Made by a program: the position numbers and the translations under genes
In this document: positions 51,201-60,929 of the stretch, piece after piece
Layout: each line of letters starts with the position of its first letter
Position numbering within the stretch: position 1 is the first letter of the stretch
Source: Phaeosaccion multiseriatum
Lineage: Eukaryota > Ochrophyta, other classes
Assembly: GCA_965112735.1 (NCBI GenBank)
Contig: OZ218953.1
Coordinates: forward strand, 1-64,000
Reading direction: 5' to 3'
DNA: 64,000 nt
Notes under the pieces: model-generated
Told to the model about the DNA's origin: nothing
Seen by the model: only the letters and a program-made list of their open reading frames with translations
Database searches by the model: none

Positions 51201-54200
51201 GTGAGTGAGTGAGTGAGTGAGTAAGTGAGTGAGTAATGCAGTGAGTGAGTGAGTGAGTGAGTGAGTGAGTGAGTGAGTAAGTGAGTGAGTAAGTAAGTGA
51301 GTAAGTAAGTGAATGAGTGAGTGAGGTGAGGTGAGTGAGTGAGTGAGTGAGTGAGTGAATGAGTGAGTGAGTTTATGAGAGTGAGCGAACAGAAGTGAGT
51401 GAAAGAGTGAGTGATTCAGTAAGGTAGGGGGAAGGGGGGGGAGGAAGGAGTAAGGGAGTGAGTGAGTCAGTGAGTGCGTGTGCTGGTGAGTGAGTAAGTG
51501 CGAGAGTGCGTAAGAGAGTGAGTGAGTGAGGATGTGAGGATGTGAGTGAGTGAGTGAGTGAGTGAGTGAGTGAGTGAGTGAGGGAATGAGTGAGTGATGG
51601 ATACGGGGCTTCATAGAAATGATACCCTAGAGGCATACGGGAGAGGGCTCACCTTCATCACCTCCTCCCTCTGCCGGCGCAGCCCAATCCCATCCACCCT
51701 CGGCCTTTGGGTCCTCCTTCCCTCCTTCCTCTCCTCCTCCCGCACCCTCTGGGTCTGTCCCTCCTCCTCCTCCCTCGCCTTCTGGGGCCTCTCCTCCCTC
51801 TCCTTTCCCTCCGTCCTCTGCTAGTTCTCCTGTCCCTGCTTCTCCTCCTCCCGCACCGTCTGGGTCTGTCCCTTCTCCTCCTCCCTCGCCTTCTGGGGCC
51901 TCTCCTCCGTCTCCTTCCCCCACATTTGGGCTCTCTTCCTCTGCTTGTCCGCTCTCTGTGGCGCCTCCCCCCCCTCCGTCCTCTCCCTCCTCCCCCCCTT
52001 CTGCGGTGGCTGTCTTCTCCCGTACCGCTCCTGCTCCTCCTCCCGCACCTTGAGCAAGTAAGTGAGTGAGTGAGTGAGTGAGTGAGTGAGTGAGTGAGTG
52101 AGTGAGTGAGTGAATGAGTGAGTGAGTGAGTGAATGCGTGAGTGATGGATACGGGGCTTCATAGAAATGGTATCCTAGAGGCATACGGGAGAGGGCTCAC
52201 CTTCATCCCCTCCTCCCTCTGCCGGCGCAGCCCAATCCCATCCACCCTCGGCCTTTGGGTCCTCCTTCCCTCCTTCCTCTCCTCCTCCCGCACCCTCTGG
52301 GTCTGTCCCTCCTCCTCCTCCCTCGCCTTCTGGGGCCTCTCCTCCCTCTCCTTTCCCTCCGTCCCCTGCTAGTTCTCCTGTCCCTGCTTCTCCTGCTCCA
52401 GCACCGTCTGGGTCTGTCCCTTCTCCTCCTCCCTCGCCTTCTGGGGCCTGTTCTCCGTCTCCTTCCCCCACATTTGGGCTCTCTTCCTCTGCTTGTCCGC
52501 TCTCTGTGGCGCCTCCCCCCCCTCCGTCCTCTCCCTCCTCCCCCCCTTCTGCGGTGGCTGTCTTCTCCTGTACCGCTCCTGCTCCTCCTCCCGCACCTTG
52601 AGTGAGTGAGTGAGTGAGTGAGTGAGTGAGTGAGTGAGTGAGTGAGTGAGTGAGTGAGTGAGTGAGTGAGTGAGTGAGTGAGTGAGTGAGTGAGTGAGTC
52701 AGTGGGTGAGTGAGGGAGTGAGTGAGTGAGTAAGTGAGTGAGTGAGTGAGTGAGTGAATGAGTGAGTGAGTGAGTGAGTGAGTGAATGAGTGAGTGAGTG
52801 AGTGAGTGAGTGAGTGAGTGAGTGAGTGAGTGAGTGGGTGAGTGAGGGAGTGAGTGAGTGAGTGAGTGAGTGAGTGAGGGAGTCAGTGAGTCAGTGAGTG
52901 AGTGAGTGGGTGAGTGATTCAGTGAGTGAGTGAGTGAGTGAGTGAGTGATTCAAGTGAGTGAGTGAGTGAGTGAGTGAGTGAGTGAGTGAGTGAGTGAGT
53001 GAGTGAGTGAGTGATTCAATAAGTTAGGGGGAAGGGGGGGGAGGGAGGAGTAAGGGAGTGAGTCTGTGAGTGAGTGAGTGAGTGAGTGAGTGTGCTGGTG
53101 AGTGAGTGAGTGCGAGAGTGCGTGAGAGAGTGAGTGAGTGAGTGCGAGAGTGCGTGAGAGAGTGAGTGAGTGAGGAAGTGAGGATGTGAGTGAGTGAGTG
53201 AGTGAGTGAGTGAGTGAGTGTGTGATGGATAAGGGGTTTTCATAGAAATGGTATTGTAGAGGCATATGGGAGAGGGCTCACCTTCGTCGCCTCCTCCCTC
53301 TGCCGGCACAGCCCAATCCCATCCACCCTCGGCCTTTGGGCCCTCCTTCCCTCCTTCCTCTCCTCCTCCCGCACCCTCTGGGTCTGTCCCTCCTCCTCCT
53401 CCTCCTCCTCCTCCTCCCCCTCCTGCTCCTCCTCCTCGTCCTCCTCCTCCTCCCTCGCCTTCTGGGGCCTCTCCTCCCTCTCCTTTCCCTCCGTCCTCTG
53501 TTAGTTCTCCTGTCCCTGCTTCTCCTGCTCCAGCACCCTCTGGGTCTGTCCCTTCTCCTCCTCCCTCGCCTTCTGGGGCCTGTTCTCCGTCTCCTTCCCC
53601 CTTGCCTGTGCTCTCCACAGCGTGTCCGCTCTCTGCGGTGCCTCCCCCGCCCTCCTCCCTCATCTCTGCGGTGTCTGCCTTCTCTTCCCTTACCTCTCCT
53701 CCCGCACCTTCTTCCCCCTCCGTGAGCGGGTCTTCCCCTGCTGCTGCAGCTGCTGCTGCAGATTTTTCACCCCCATCGCCTCCCTCGGGCGCAGCCCAAT
53801 CCCATCCACCTTTTTGGTCCTCCTTCCCTCCCCCTTCTCTTTCTCTGGATTCGGCTGTCTGAGCTTTCGCTTCTCCAGACGCCGGAGATGTTGCAGCCGG
53901 TCCCCCGGCTTCCTTCATTCTCTTCTGTCCTTTCCCCTCTCCGTCTGCTCCCTCCCCTCCCTCTCCTGCAGAGGAGACCTTTCCGTCCCCACCGTCCTCT
54001 TCCCCGCCTCCCCTCCCCTCCCCTTCCCCTAGCCCCCCCCCTTCTTCGCCCCCACCCCCCCCCCCTTCCGCTAGCTCTACTTGGTCTCCCTCTCCTAATC
54101 CTTCTTGGACGTCAGGTTCCTCGGATTCTTTTTCTTTTTTTCCTTCTTCCTTCTTCCCTTTCCCCCTCTTAGTGTTTACATTAGGGTGATGATTCACGCC

Positions 54201-54257
54201 CAAGGCAAGAATAGGCCAGCACGCCAATAACGCTGCTCCTGCTGAATGGTTTGTCAT
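44500..54257 (-). CDS. Type I membrane protein: tandem cassette-exon ectodomain, EGF-like, TM, UIM tail
   Basis: Fifteen exons: 54257-53282, 52596-52201, 52048-51653, 51022-50516, 49788-49393, 48999-48604, 47866-47242, 47097-47041, 46772-46725, 46294-46205, 46092-46028, 45484-45416, 45207-44942, 44850-44799 and 44633-44500. All phases agree, giving about 1,490 residues. A signal peptide opens exon 1 (AGAALLACWPILALG). Exons 2-6 are duplicated phase 1-1 cassettes (396, 396, 507, 396, 396 bp) rich in Gly/Glu/Pro and carrying a GGWDWAAPAEGGGDE motif. Exon 7 ends in an EGF-like Cys pattern (CVEGVCECRAPWAGESC), with more Cys in the next two exons. Residues about 1272-1291 are one transmembrane helix followed by KKR. 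The cytosolic tail has a ubiquitin-interacting motif (EEDDLALAIELSKME) and an acidic WDDDDDLNLDDV end, as in trafficking proteins. Possible surface receptor or adhesin with ubiquitin-dependent sorting. Confidence 0.8.
45530..45655. repeat. 41-bp minisatellite in an intron
   Basis: About three copies of a unit containing GAGTGAGCTGCAGCCATCCA, in the intron between exons 11 and 12 of the membrane-protein gene. Confidence 0.9.
45735..46025. repeat. 21-bp minisatellite in an intron
   Basis: About 13 copies of CACTGCCTTACTACAGCCAG plus T with point variants, in the same intron as the neighbouring 41-bp repeat. The array abuts the donor of exon 11. Confidence 0.93.
46447..46722. repeat. CCTTCC/CCCTTCCTT pyrimidine tract in an intron
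   Basis: Degenerate C/T-only repeat over about 275 bp, in the intron between exons 9 and 10 of the membrane-protein gene. Here the sense strand is purine-rich. Confidence 0.9.
46977..47000. repeat. Interstitial telomere-like sequence
   Basis: CCCTAACCCTAAGCCTAACC, about 3.5 repeats with one variant, in the intron between exons 8 and 9 of the membrane-protein gene. A 70-bp GGGA tract lies nearby at about 46826-46900. Confidence 0.8.
47876..48540. repeat. (GAGT)n intron array 1
   Basis: Imperfect GAGT tetranucleotides filling the intron between cassette exons 6 and 7 of the membrane-protein gene; ACTC on the sense strand. At the donor end it carries a conserved roughly 45-bp segment (GGGGCTTCATAGAAATGATA on the + strand) shared by the other cassette introns. 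Confidence 0.95.
49003..49330. repeat. (GAGT)n intron array 2
   Basis: Intron between cassette exons 5 and 6. It holds GAGT units and the conserved donor-side segment (near 49346-49380). An AGGGGGAGGAGGGGGGAG block breaks the array, as in arrays 3, 4 and 6. Confidence 0.95.
49795..50460. repeat. (GAGT)n intron array 3
   Basis: Intron between cassette exons 4 and 5, about 600 bp of GAGT with GAAT and GTAA variants and the same donor-side segment. Confidence 0.95.
51026..51600. repeat. (GAGT)n intron array 4
   Basis: Intron between cassette exons 3 and 4. It resembles array 3 in the order of its variants (including GTGTGCTGGTGAGTGAG), which suggests the two arose by duplication of an exon-intron unit. 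Confidence 0.95.
52053..52145. repeat. (GAGT)n intron array 5 (short)
   Basis: The shortest cassette intron (152 bp in all) lies between exons 2 and 3. It shows how little besides the GAGT tract and the donor-side segment the intron contains. Confidence 0.95.
52601..53225. repeat. (GAGT)n intron array 6
   Basis: First intron of the membrane-protein gene, between the signal-peptide exon and the first 396-bp cassette. The left half is the most regular GAGT tract of the set. Confidence 0.95.
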
Positions 54258-54529
54258 TTTGGTTTGGGTGGGAGAAGGCCTGCTGTGTGACGGATGTGTT
54301 GTGGATTCGGGCGCCGCGGCCGCCGGTGGTCTCATTGACATACGAAAACTTTCTCTCCCTTTTCTACTCTCCCTCCTCTCTCCTCCCCTCTCCCTTTTCC
54401 CTCCTTCCCCTCTCTCTCCTCTCTCGCACACCCCTGCTGGTGCAAAGAGAAGTGGACGGCTTACATGCCCGGACTCTTCTGCTGTCGTGACTCCCGTATA
54501 AAAGCGTTGAGCTTCCCCCCTTTCCAGCA
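54258..54529. promoter_or_regulatory. Divergent promoter region of the membrane-protein and NAA20 genes
   Basis: Only 272 bp separate the two start codons. A CT-rich stretch occupies 54340-54425. Confidence 0.55.
54497..54504 (+). promoter_or_regulatory. TATA-box-like TATAAAAG upstream of NAA20
   Basis: TATAAAAG starts 33 bases before the NAA20 ATG. If functional it implies a 5' UTR of only a few bases. It is a consensus match only and may be coincidental. Confidence 0.35.
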
Positions 54530-55794
54530 ATGTCTACAACACGACGATTTTGCTGCGACGACTTGTTCAGATTCAACAACGTCAACCTTGATGTGCTCAC
54601 AGAGACGGTGCGTGCGTGTCCAGCGCAAGTTAAAAATCCGCCTGCGCTCAGATGAAGATTGGATTCCCCTCAATTACCTCCTCCTCCTCCCACCCACCGC
54701 CCTCCTCCCTCCTCCCTCCTCCCTCGCAGTATAACATGCCGTTCTACTTGGACTATCTGGCAACATGGCCGGAGTACTTCCTCGTCAAAGATGCCCCGGG
54801 CGGTGAACTCATGGGATACAGTACGTCCCAACAATGACTGACTCCTCTCACTCTCCCCTGCTGCTCTACGCCCTCTCTCATTGCGCCTTGCCTGTTGCCC
54901 GCTCCTTCCCTCGACGCAGTCATGGGCAAGGCCGAGGGCATGGGAAAGTTGTGGCACGGACACGTGACGGCGGTGACTGTGGCCCCCGAGTACCGCCGCC
55001 TCGGAGTGGCCATGCAGTTCATGGACTGCCTGGTAAGCAAGTGCATAGAATCACTGGGGAGGTGCGGGGGCTTGGAGCTGGGGAAGTGGAAAGCGCCTCA
55101 CTGTGGTAGGAGTGCGCCGCCTTTTGCTCTCGCCTGCCCCTCCTGAAGAAGCTCGGCCTCTGCCCATACTCCTCCCATGCCCTTGCCCTTGCCTTAGGAG
55201 GACGTGACTGAGTATGTGTACAACGGGTACTTCGTGGACCTCTTCGTGCGCATCAGCAACGCTCTGGCCATTGGCATGTACCGCCGGTTCGGGTACAGGT
55301 AAGAGGCGGCGGAGCAGAGCAGAAAGGGCACAGAGGGCGACGACAGAGAGCGCAGGGTGGGGACGAGGATGGGCTCTCAGCGTCCAAGCCGGACTGTACA
55401 GATGGCTCTAAATGGCTCTTGGCTCATTGGCCCATCGGCCACTGGCTCTGTGCCTCACACTCCTCTCGTGCCCGTCTTCCCTTCCCCTCTGCTTGTCCTG
55501 TCTCTCTCTCTGTCTCTCTCTCTGTCCCGCACTGTCCTGCCCTCCCGCGCTTGCCGCTCAGCGTGTACCGCCAAGTCATCGGCTACTACAGCGGCGAGGA
55601 AGACGCCTACGGTGAGTGGAAGAGCCCCCTTCCTCCCCCCTTCCTCGACCCGCCAATACTTGGTGTCAGTCCGCCCACGAGTGCCCCTCCCTCCCCTCCC
55701 CTTAGACATGCGCAAGGCCCTCCCTCGAGATCGCGACAAAGCCTCCATCGTGCCGCTGCCTGCCCCCGTACACCCCGAGGACCTGGAGTGGTGA
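54530..55794 (+). CDS. NAA20: N-alpha-acetyltransferase 20, NatB catalytic subunit
   Basis: Six exons, 54530-54607, 54730-54820, 54920-55032, 55198-55298, 55562-55611 and 55706-55794, join in phase to 173 residues, close to the roughly 178 of animal and plant NAA20. The enzyme transfers acetyl from acetyl-CoA to the N-terminal Met of nascent proteins starting Met-Asp/Glu/Asn/Gln, in the ribosome-bound NatB complex with NAA25. Diagnostic blocks: DDLFRFNNVNLDVLTETY (10-27), PFYLDYLATWPEYF, GKAEGMGKLWHGHVTAVTV, the acetyl-CoA loop R82-R-L-G-V-A87, GYFVDLFVRISN, and YYSGEEDAYDMRKALPRD with a C-terminal PLPAPVHPEDLEW. No key residue appears to be missing. It shares a 272-bp divergent promoter with the membrane-protein gene. 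Confidence 0.96.
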
Positions 55795-56198
55795 CGTCAG
55801 CGTGGCGACAGCGTGACGACAGCGTGACGACAGGACAGAGGGTCACAGCAGAGGTTGTAATTTTTAACACTCGATTTGCGTAAAGAATCGATCGGATTAT
55901 CTCTCGACCCCTGATACACTATCCGCTATCGCCGGCTTTGGGGGGGGGGGGGGGGTTGTTGGGGCGTGCTATCCGCCAGCCGGCGCGCTATCCGCTATCG
56001 GCCGGCGCCAGCCGGCACGCTATCCGCTATCGCCGGGGCCCGATAGCGCGCTATCGAGAATGTGGCGATAAGTGTATCAGGGGTCGAGATTATCTCGACA
56101 CCGCCTGAAGTCAATAAATATGAAACTGTAAATGATCATGCCCACGTGAGACACACATCCCCAATAGGGATGTACAGCAAGAAGGCAAGGAAGTAAGA
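55795..56198. other. Intergenic region with MITE and putative poly(A) signal
   Basis: Most of it is the MITE at 55904-56087. AGTCAATAAA at 56109-56118 could be the NAA20 poly(A) signal, which would place the MITE in its 3' UTR. The same decamer is 81 bp before the start codon of the next gene. Confidence 0.45.
55904..56087. mobile_element. Intact MITE of the CTATCG family, 9-bp target duplication
   Basis: A 184-bp element starting TCGACCCCTGATACACT and ending with its inverted copy. It is flanked by the perfect 9-bp direct repeat GATTATCTC (55895-55903 and 56088-56096). A 9-bp duplication is typical of Mutator-like transposons. The interior holds GCTATCGxCGGC modules, a G run and no reading frame. 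Confidence 0.8.
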
Positions 56199-56629
56199 AT
56201 GGGGAACGGCGCAGGTACGCTCTCGGGAGGGGCGGCGGAGGTGCCTGACCTCGCCTTCCTAACGGCGGGTCCCGAACGATTCGAGGAGGAGGACTGGGAG
56301 GGGAGCCAGGGGAGCCTGGGGAGCCAGAGCCTGCTGGAGGGAGGGGACGAGATGTGTGGAGGGAATCAGGGGTGCGTCAATGCGCTGGGGAGCATGAAGC
56401 GCAAGGTTGCGGTGAGGGATAGAAAGGCGAGAGACAATCACCGCTCCAGACTGGCCACGTTCGGCAAGGAGCTGGTGCTCAGCTATGCGAGGGCTCTGAC
56501 TCTCGCCAGGGAGAGAGCCGTCTACACGATAGATAGAGACATTGCTGAGCAGGGTGAGGATGCCCTGGACAAAATTTCAGGTATGGCGAAGGGAGGAGCG
56601 AACGACGCCACCTTTATGTCGCTCTGAAC

Positions 56630-56676
<47 letters not shown>

Positions 56677-59600
56677 CCTCCATGGACAGGGGCAGCTATG
56701 GGAGACTTGAAGGACGTGATACGAATAGAGCATGCTAAGGCAGTGGCAGCGTTTGGCGCTTATGCGGTACATTCCCAGAGGGAGGGCCTGAAGGAACTCG
56801 CGTCGGAGGTGCAGAACGAGATGACGAAGAGCAGGAAGGAGGGGCTGCCCTTCCAGAACTGCACCAACAACCATAGCCACCACATGGAGCCAAGGCATAG
56901 CAAGTACCGCCGTGCAGCCAGGCATGGTCACGATCCGCACGGGCATCACGGTCATGGGCATGGACATACCTGCGACACCGTGGCAGAGGACGATCCAGTG
57001 GCCGCTACCCAGAGGCACTTGCTCATGGACCAGCTGGAGGAGGTGGCCAGAGTAGAAAAGAAGCGTCTCACGGACCGAGTGGCCATGGGAGAGGCAGGTA
57101 CGTGAGTGAGTGAGTCTCACGTTCGTGGCAGCAGAGCTCTGTGCCTCTCGATAGCGCCCTCTTGTCCACTCTCAAAGCTCACCCCAGTATGCCCTACTTG
57201 CCTGCCGTCTTTGTGTGCTCGTCAGGGGCGGAGGTGAAGAGGAGGGAGGCTCTTTCGAAAGAGTTCCACCAGAAGGCGGGCCGCTTCATGATACTCTTTG
57301 AGCCCGGCGACTGCCACGAAGACTTCCGCCCTCAGGAAGAGTGGTGGGCAGACGCCGCACCAGGTAGAGCAGATGAGAAGGGGCACACGGGGCGCCCAGG
57401 GCCGGGGGCAGGGGGCAGGGGATCCATGGGATACGCTCATGACGCCTCGGACGATGCAAAGAGTGAATTTTCGCTGTACGCAAACACGCTCAACATTGTG
57501 GAGTCGCCCGACGTGGGCAGCAAGTGCGTCAAGCACTTCCGCAGTCCCTTCCGCTGGGAATACGACTCCGACGACAGCGGCGGCAGAGACAGCAGGGGCC
57601 TCGGCAGAGAGGAAGGTCCTCAGGCACCGAGCGAGTCTCGGAGCAGTCAGAGACTCTCTCGGGCACTCTCACACAAATCTTTACCGCAGCCACAGACTCA
57701 CCCCCACCCGCAGCGCCGCCGGAGCAGACCCGTGAGGCCCGGCAGGCCCGGCAGGAGACGGCGTATCGTGTATGACAAAAGCGTCGCCCTTCCCGTGCTG
57801 CACCTCAGTGCCGGCTATGGCTCCTTCGAGGGGCACCTGCGCATCCAATCCGGGGAGGTGGTGAGGGTGGTGAGTCCCGTGGAGGGCTTCGTGGACACGC
57901 AGCGCACGTACGTGGACACGTCGGGCCGCACTCGTCAGTACTCCATCCTGCACGCCATGACCACTTCCTTCCCCAGGGTGCAGAGCGTGGAGGCGTTCTG
58001 CGAGGTGGCGAGGTGTGTGCCTGCCAAGGGATGCCATCGGGCGCGCGCGTGTGTGTGTGTGCGTGTGTGTGTGTATGTGTGTGTGTGTTGTTCGGTCCCG
58101 CATTCTCAGCCTGCCATCCCCTCCCCCTCCCCTCCCTCGATGTCCGCTGCCTTTGCCTTCGCCTCTGCAGCTACTTCGTGCAGGGCATCTCTTTGGACAA
58201 CGCCCTCTTCATGGCCAGGGATGATTTCCTGGAGGGGGGGGGCTTCTTGAGGCAGCAGGACCTGCTTAACATGGGCAAGAGGTGGGGCAGACAAGTGCTC
58301 TTCTCAGCCGTGGAGGCCAGGAGGAGGGAGAGTAAGATACGGAACAGGCGGAGGAGGGGAAGAGAGGCAGCGCTCGCTCTGAGCGAGGGGCAGACAGCAG
58401 CGGCTCTGGCGGGGGGCGACGGGCTGCTGGGGAACAAGGAAGAGCAGAAGGCGGGGCAGAAGGAGGGCGAGAAGGAGGAGAAGGAGAAGGTGGAGGGAGA
58501 GGGAGAGGGAGAGGGAGAGGGAGAGGGTCTACTTGGCGGGGTGCTTGAGGAGTCGAGCGTGGGCATGGAAGGCAACAACGACGGCATGGAAGGTGGGGAG
58601 GACGGCGACGGCGACGGCGACGGAGAGGACTCCGAGGAGGAATGCGAACACAGCGCTGCCAAGCCTGTAGAGACGCTCTTCGTATCGCACCGCTGGGGAC
58701 GGCCCGACCTGCCCGACGATGAGGAAGGCTCGCAGTTCAAGGTGGTGCAGGACTTCCTCCGCACTCAGTCCATGGGCGCGCAGGTGCGGTGTGCCGACTT
58801 GGCCTGGCCCTCTCTTCGTCTCTCTCTCCCTCTCCTCTCTTTGTCCATCTCTGACTGCCTGGCTCTCTCTCCCGTCTCTCCCTCCCTCCCACTCTCCCTC
58901 CTTCCCTCCCTCTTCTCTCTCTCTATATATACATATGTGTGCGTGTGCGTGTGTGCACTGTGTGTGTGTGTGCGTGCTCCTCTCCAGTTAGCACTCGCCT
59001 CTGCCCGGCCTTACGTTCCGCCCGTGTCATGCCCCCCTCCCCTCCCCTCAAAGATCAAGTACGTGTGGGTGGACTACTCCTCCATCTCGCAGGAGAAGAG
59101 CAGTAAGGCATTCCAGCTGCAGCTCGACAACATCCCCACCAGTCTCTTCGTCTCGTGCACCACGCTCATCATCCCGCGCCGCTCTCCGACGGTGGTGGGG
59201 GCCCAGGGGGGGCAGGACGGGGTTGTGTACTTCAGCGACCTCCACGATTACTGCAACCGCGTGTGGTGCTCCATGGAGGTAAGCGTGTGGTGCTCCATGG
59301 AGGCAGGCACCTCACAGTTGGCACTCTCTCGCTCTGTAGGAAGGAAGGATGGAAAGGGGTGGGGTGGCTTGCTTGAATCGCTTGACTCGCTCCACGCAGG
59401 GGAGGGAGGCTGTGTAGTCTTGCCCCGCTCATCTTCTCCCCTCCTCCTCCCCCTCCCCCCCCCCCTCCCTCCAGAGTAACTGCTCTCTCATGACCCGTTC
59501 CAAGGTGGTCGTGTACTTCAGCCTAGGGGGCAAGTCGTGCTTCCTCCCCTTGGACTCTCACCAGACCATGCGTGAGGTGGCGGTGGAGGCGCTGTACCGC

Positions 59601-60881
59601 TTCAACATTTACCCCAAGGAGGCCATGCTCATGAACCTGCCGGGTACGTCAGTCACCATGGAATGGGCGTAAGAAGGGAGGGACTGCAGGGCCGGTTGGG
59701 GCTCGCTTCTTTCCTCCGCGCGGCACTGCTTCACTTTTGCGTCTTTTTGCCTGTCCTCCCTCTGACCCAAACTCACACGCACACGCACCCACACTCGCAC
59801 TCACACACGGACCCGTATCGGGGGGGAGCAGGAGCGGACGTGGCGGAGGCCAACTGGACAAGCGCTCTTGACCCCTCCGTGTCGCTGGAGAGGGTGCGGC
59901 GAGATACGCTGGCGCTCAAGGGGGACGGGGCTGTGATGCACGCAGTCAACACCCTGCAGCTCGGCAAGGAGGTGATGGAGGAGCGCTTCAGCTCGTGGCA
60001 CACGCTCGGTGGGTAGCGCGCGGGCCTGTCGGTCGGTCAGTCGGTCGGTCAGTCGGTCTGTCTTTCTCTCTGTCGGTCTGTCTGTCTGCCTCTCTATCTG
60101 TCTGTCTGCTACCTGCACTGTTCTGCGGAGGGGCGAGTGCTGCTGACCCGTGACTCTTCCGTTTCTTTGCCCTTCCCTGCCCTGCCCTGCCCTGCCCTGC
60201 CCTGCTCATATGCCTCTGCTCTGCCCCTCAGGGGAGGCGTACTGCGAGCAGGACCGCGTGGTGGTGCTCCGCCTGCTGGCCTTCTTCGTGTCGTTCTGTG
60301 AGGGCCTGCTCGCCCCTGAGCCCGACAAGGGCCGAGTGGTGCACCTTGTGTCCTCCTGCATGCACAAGGAGCTGGAGCAGCTCACGCTCAAGGAGGAGTA
60401 CATGAAGTGAGTGCCAGTAAGGCAGTGATCAGTGATCAGTAAGGCACTGATCAGTGATCAGTAAGGCAGTGATCAGTGATCAGTAAGGCCGTGATCAGTG
60501 ATCAGTAAGGCAGTGATCAGTGATCAGTAAGGCAGTGCTCAGTGATCAGTAAGGCAGTGATCAGTGATCGGTAAGGCAGTGATCAGTCATCAGTAAGGCA
60601 TGGAGTGGTACACGTACAAGCAGTAATTGAGGAGTGTCCACCCCCCCTCCCCTCACTCTCTTCATGCCCTCATGCCCCCCCCTCCTCCCCCCTCTCCACC
60701 CTCTCTTTAACCTCCTCTGCCCTCCTTTGCCCTCCTCTTCTCTCCTCCTCTTCCTTCAGTCCTCTGGAGCTCATTGAAGTTCTCGATATGATTCGCAGTG
60801 CTGGCAACAAAATGGAGCACAGGTCAGTCGGTCACTGCGCCTGGGTATGAGTGTGAGTGTGTGTGTGTGTGTGTGTGTGGG

Positions 60882-60929
<48 letters not shown>

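Noticed and set aside
47876-53225. CRISPR-like regularly spaced repeats
   Set aside because: Units are 4 bp tandem arrays without unique spacers, in an intron-rich eukaryotic chromosome.
47968-53265. Long frames rich in SLTHSLTHS
   Set aside because: They come from GAGT/ACTC arrays. Splice sites at the edges and the exact 396-bp exons between them show the arrays are intronic.
48588-53862. Plus-strand PPSSPPSAV / LLLPRLLGPLL frames opposite the cassette exons
   Set aside because: They are antisense shadows of Gly/Glu/Pro-rich exons. Only the minus strand has matching splice phases, a signal peptide, the EGF pattern and the transmembrane helix.
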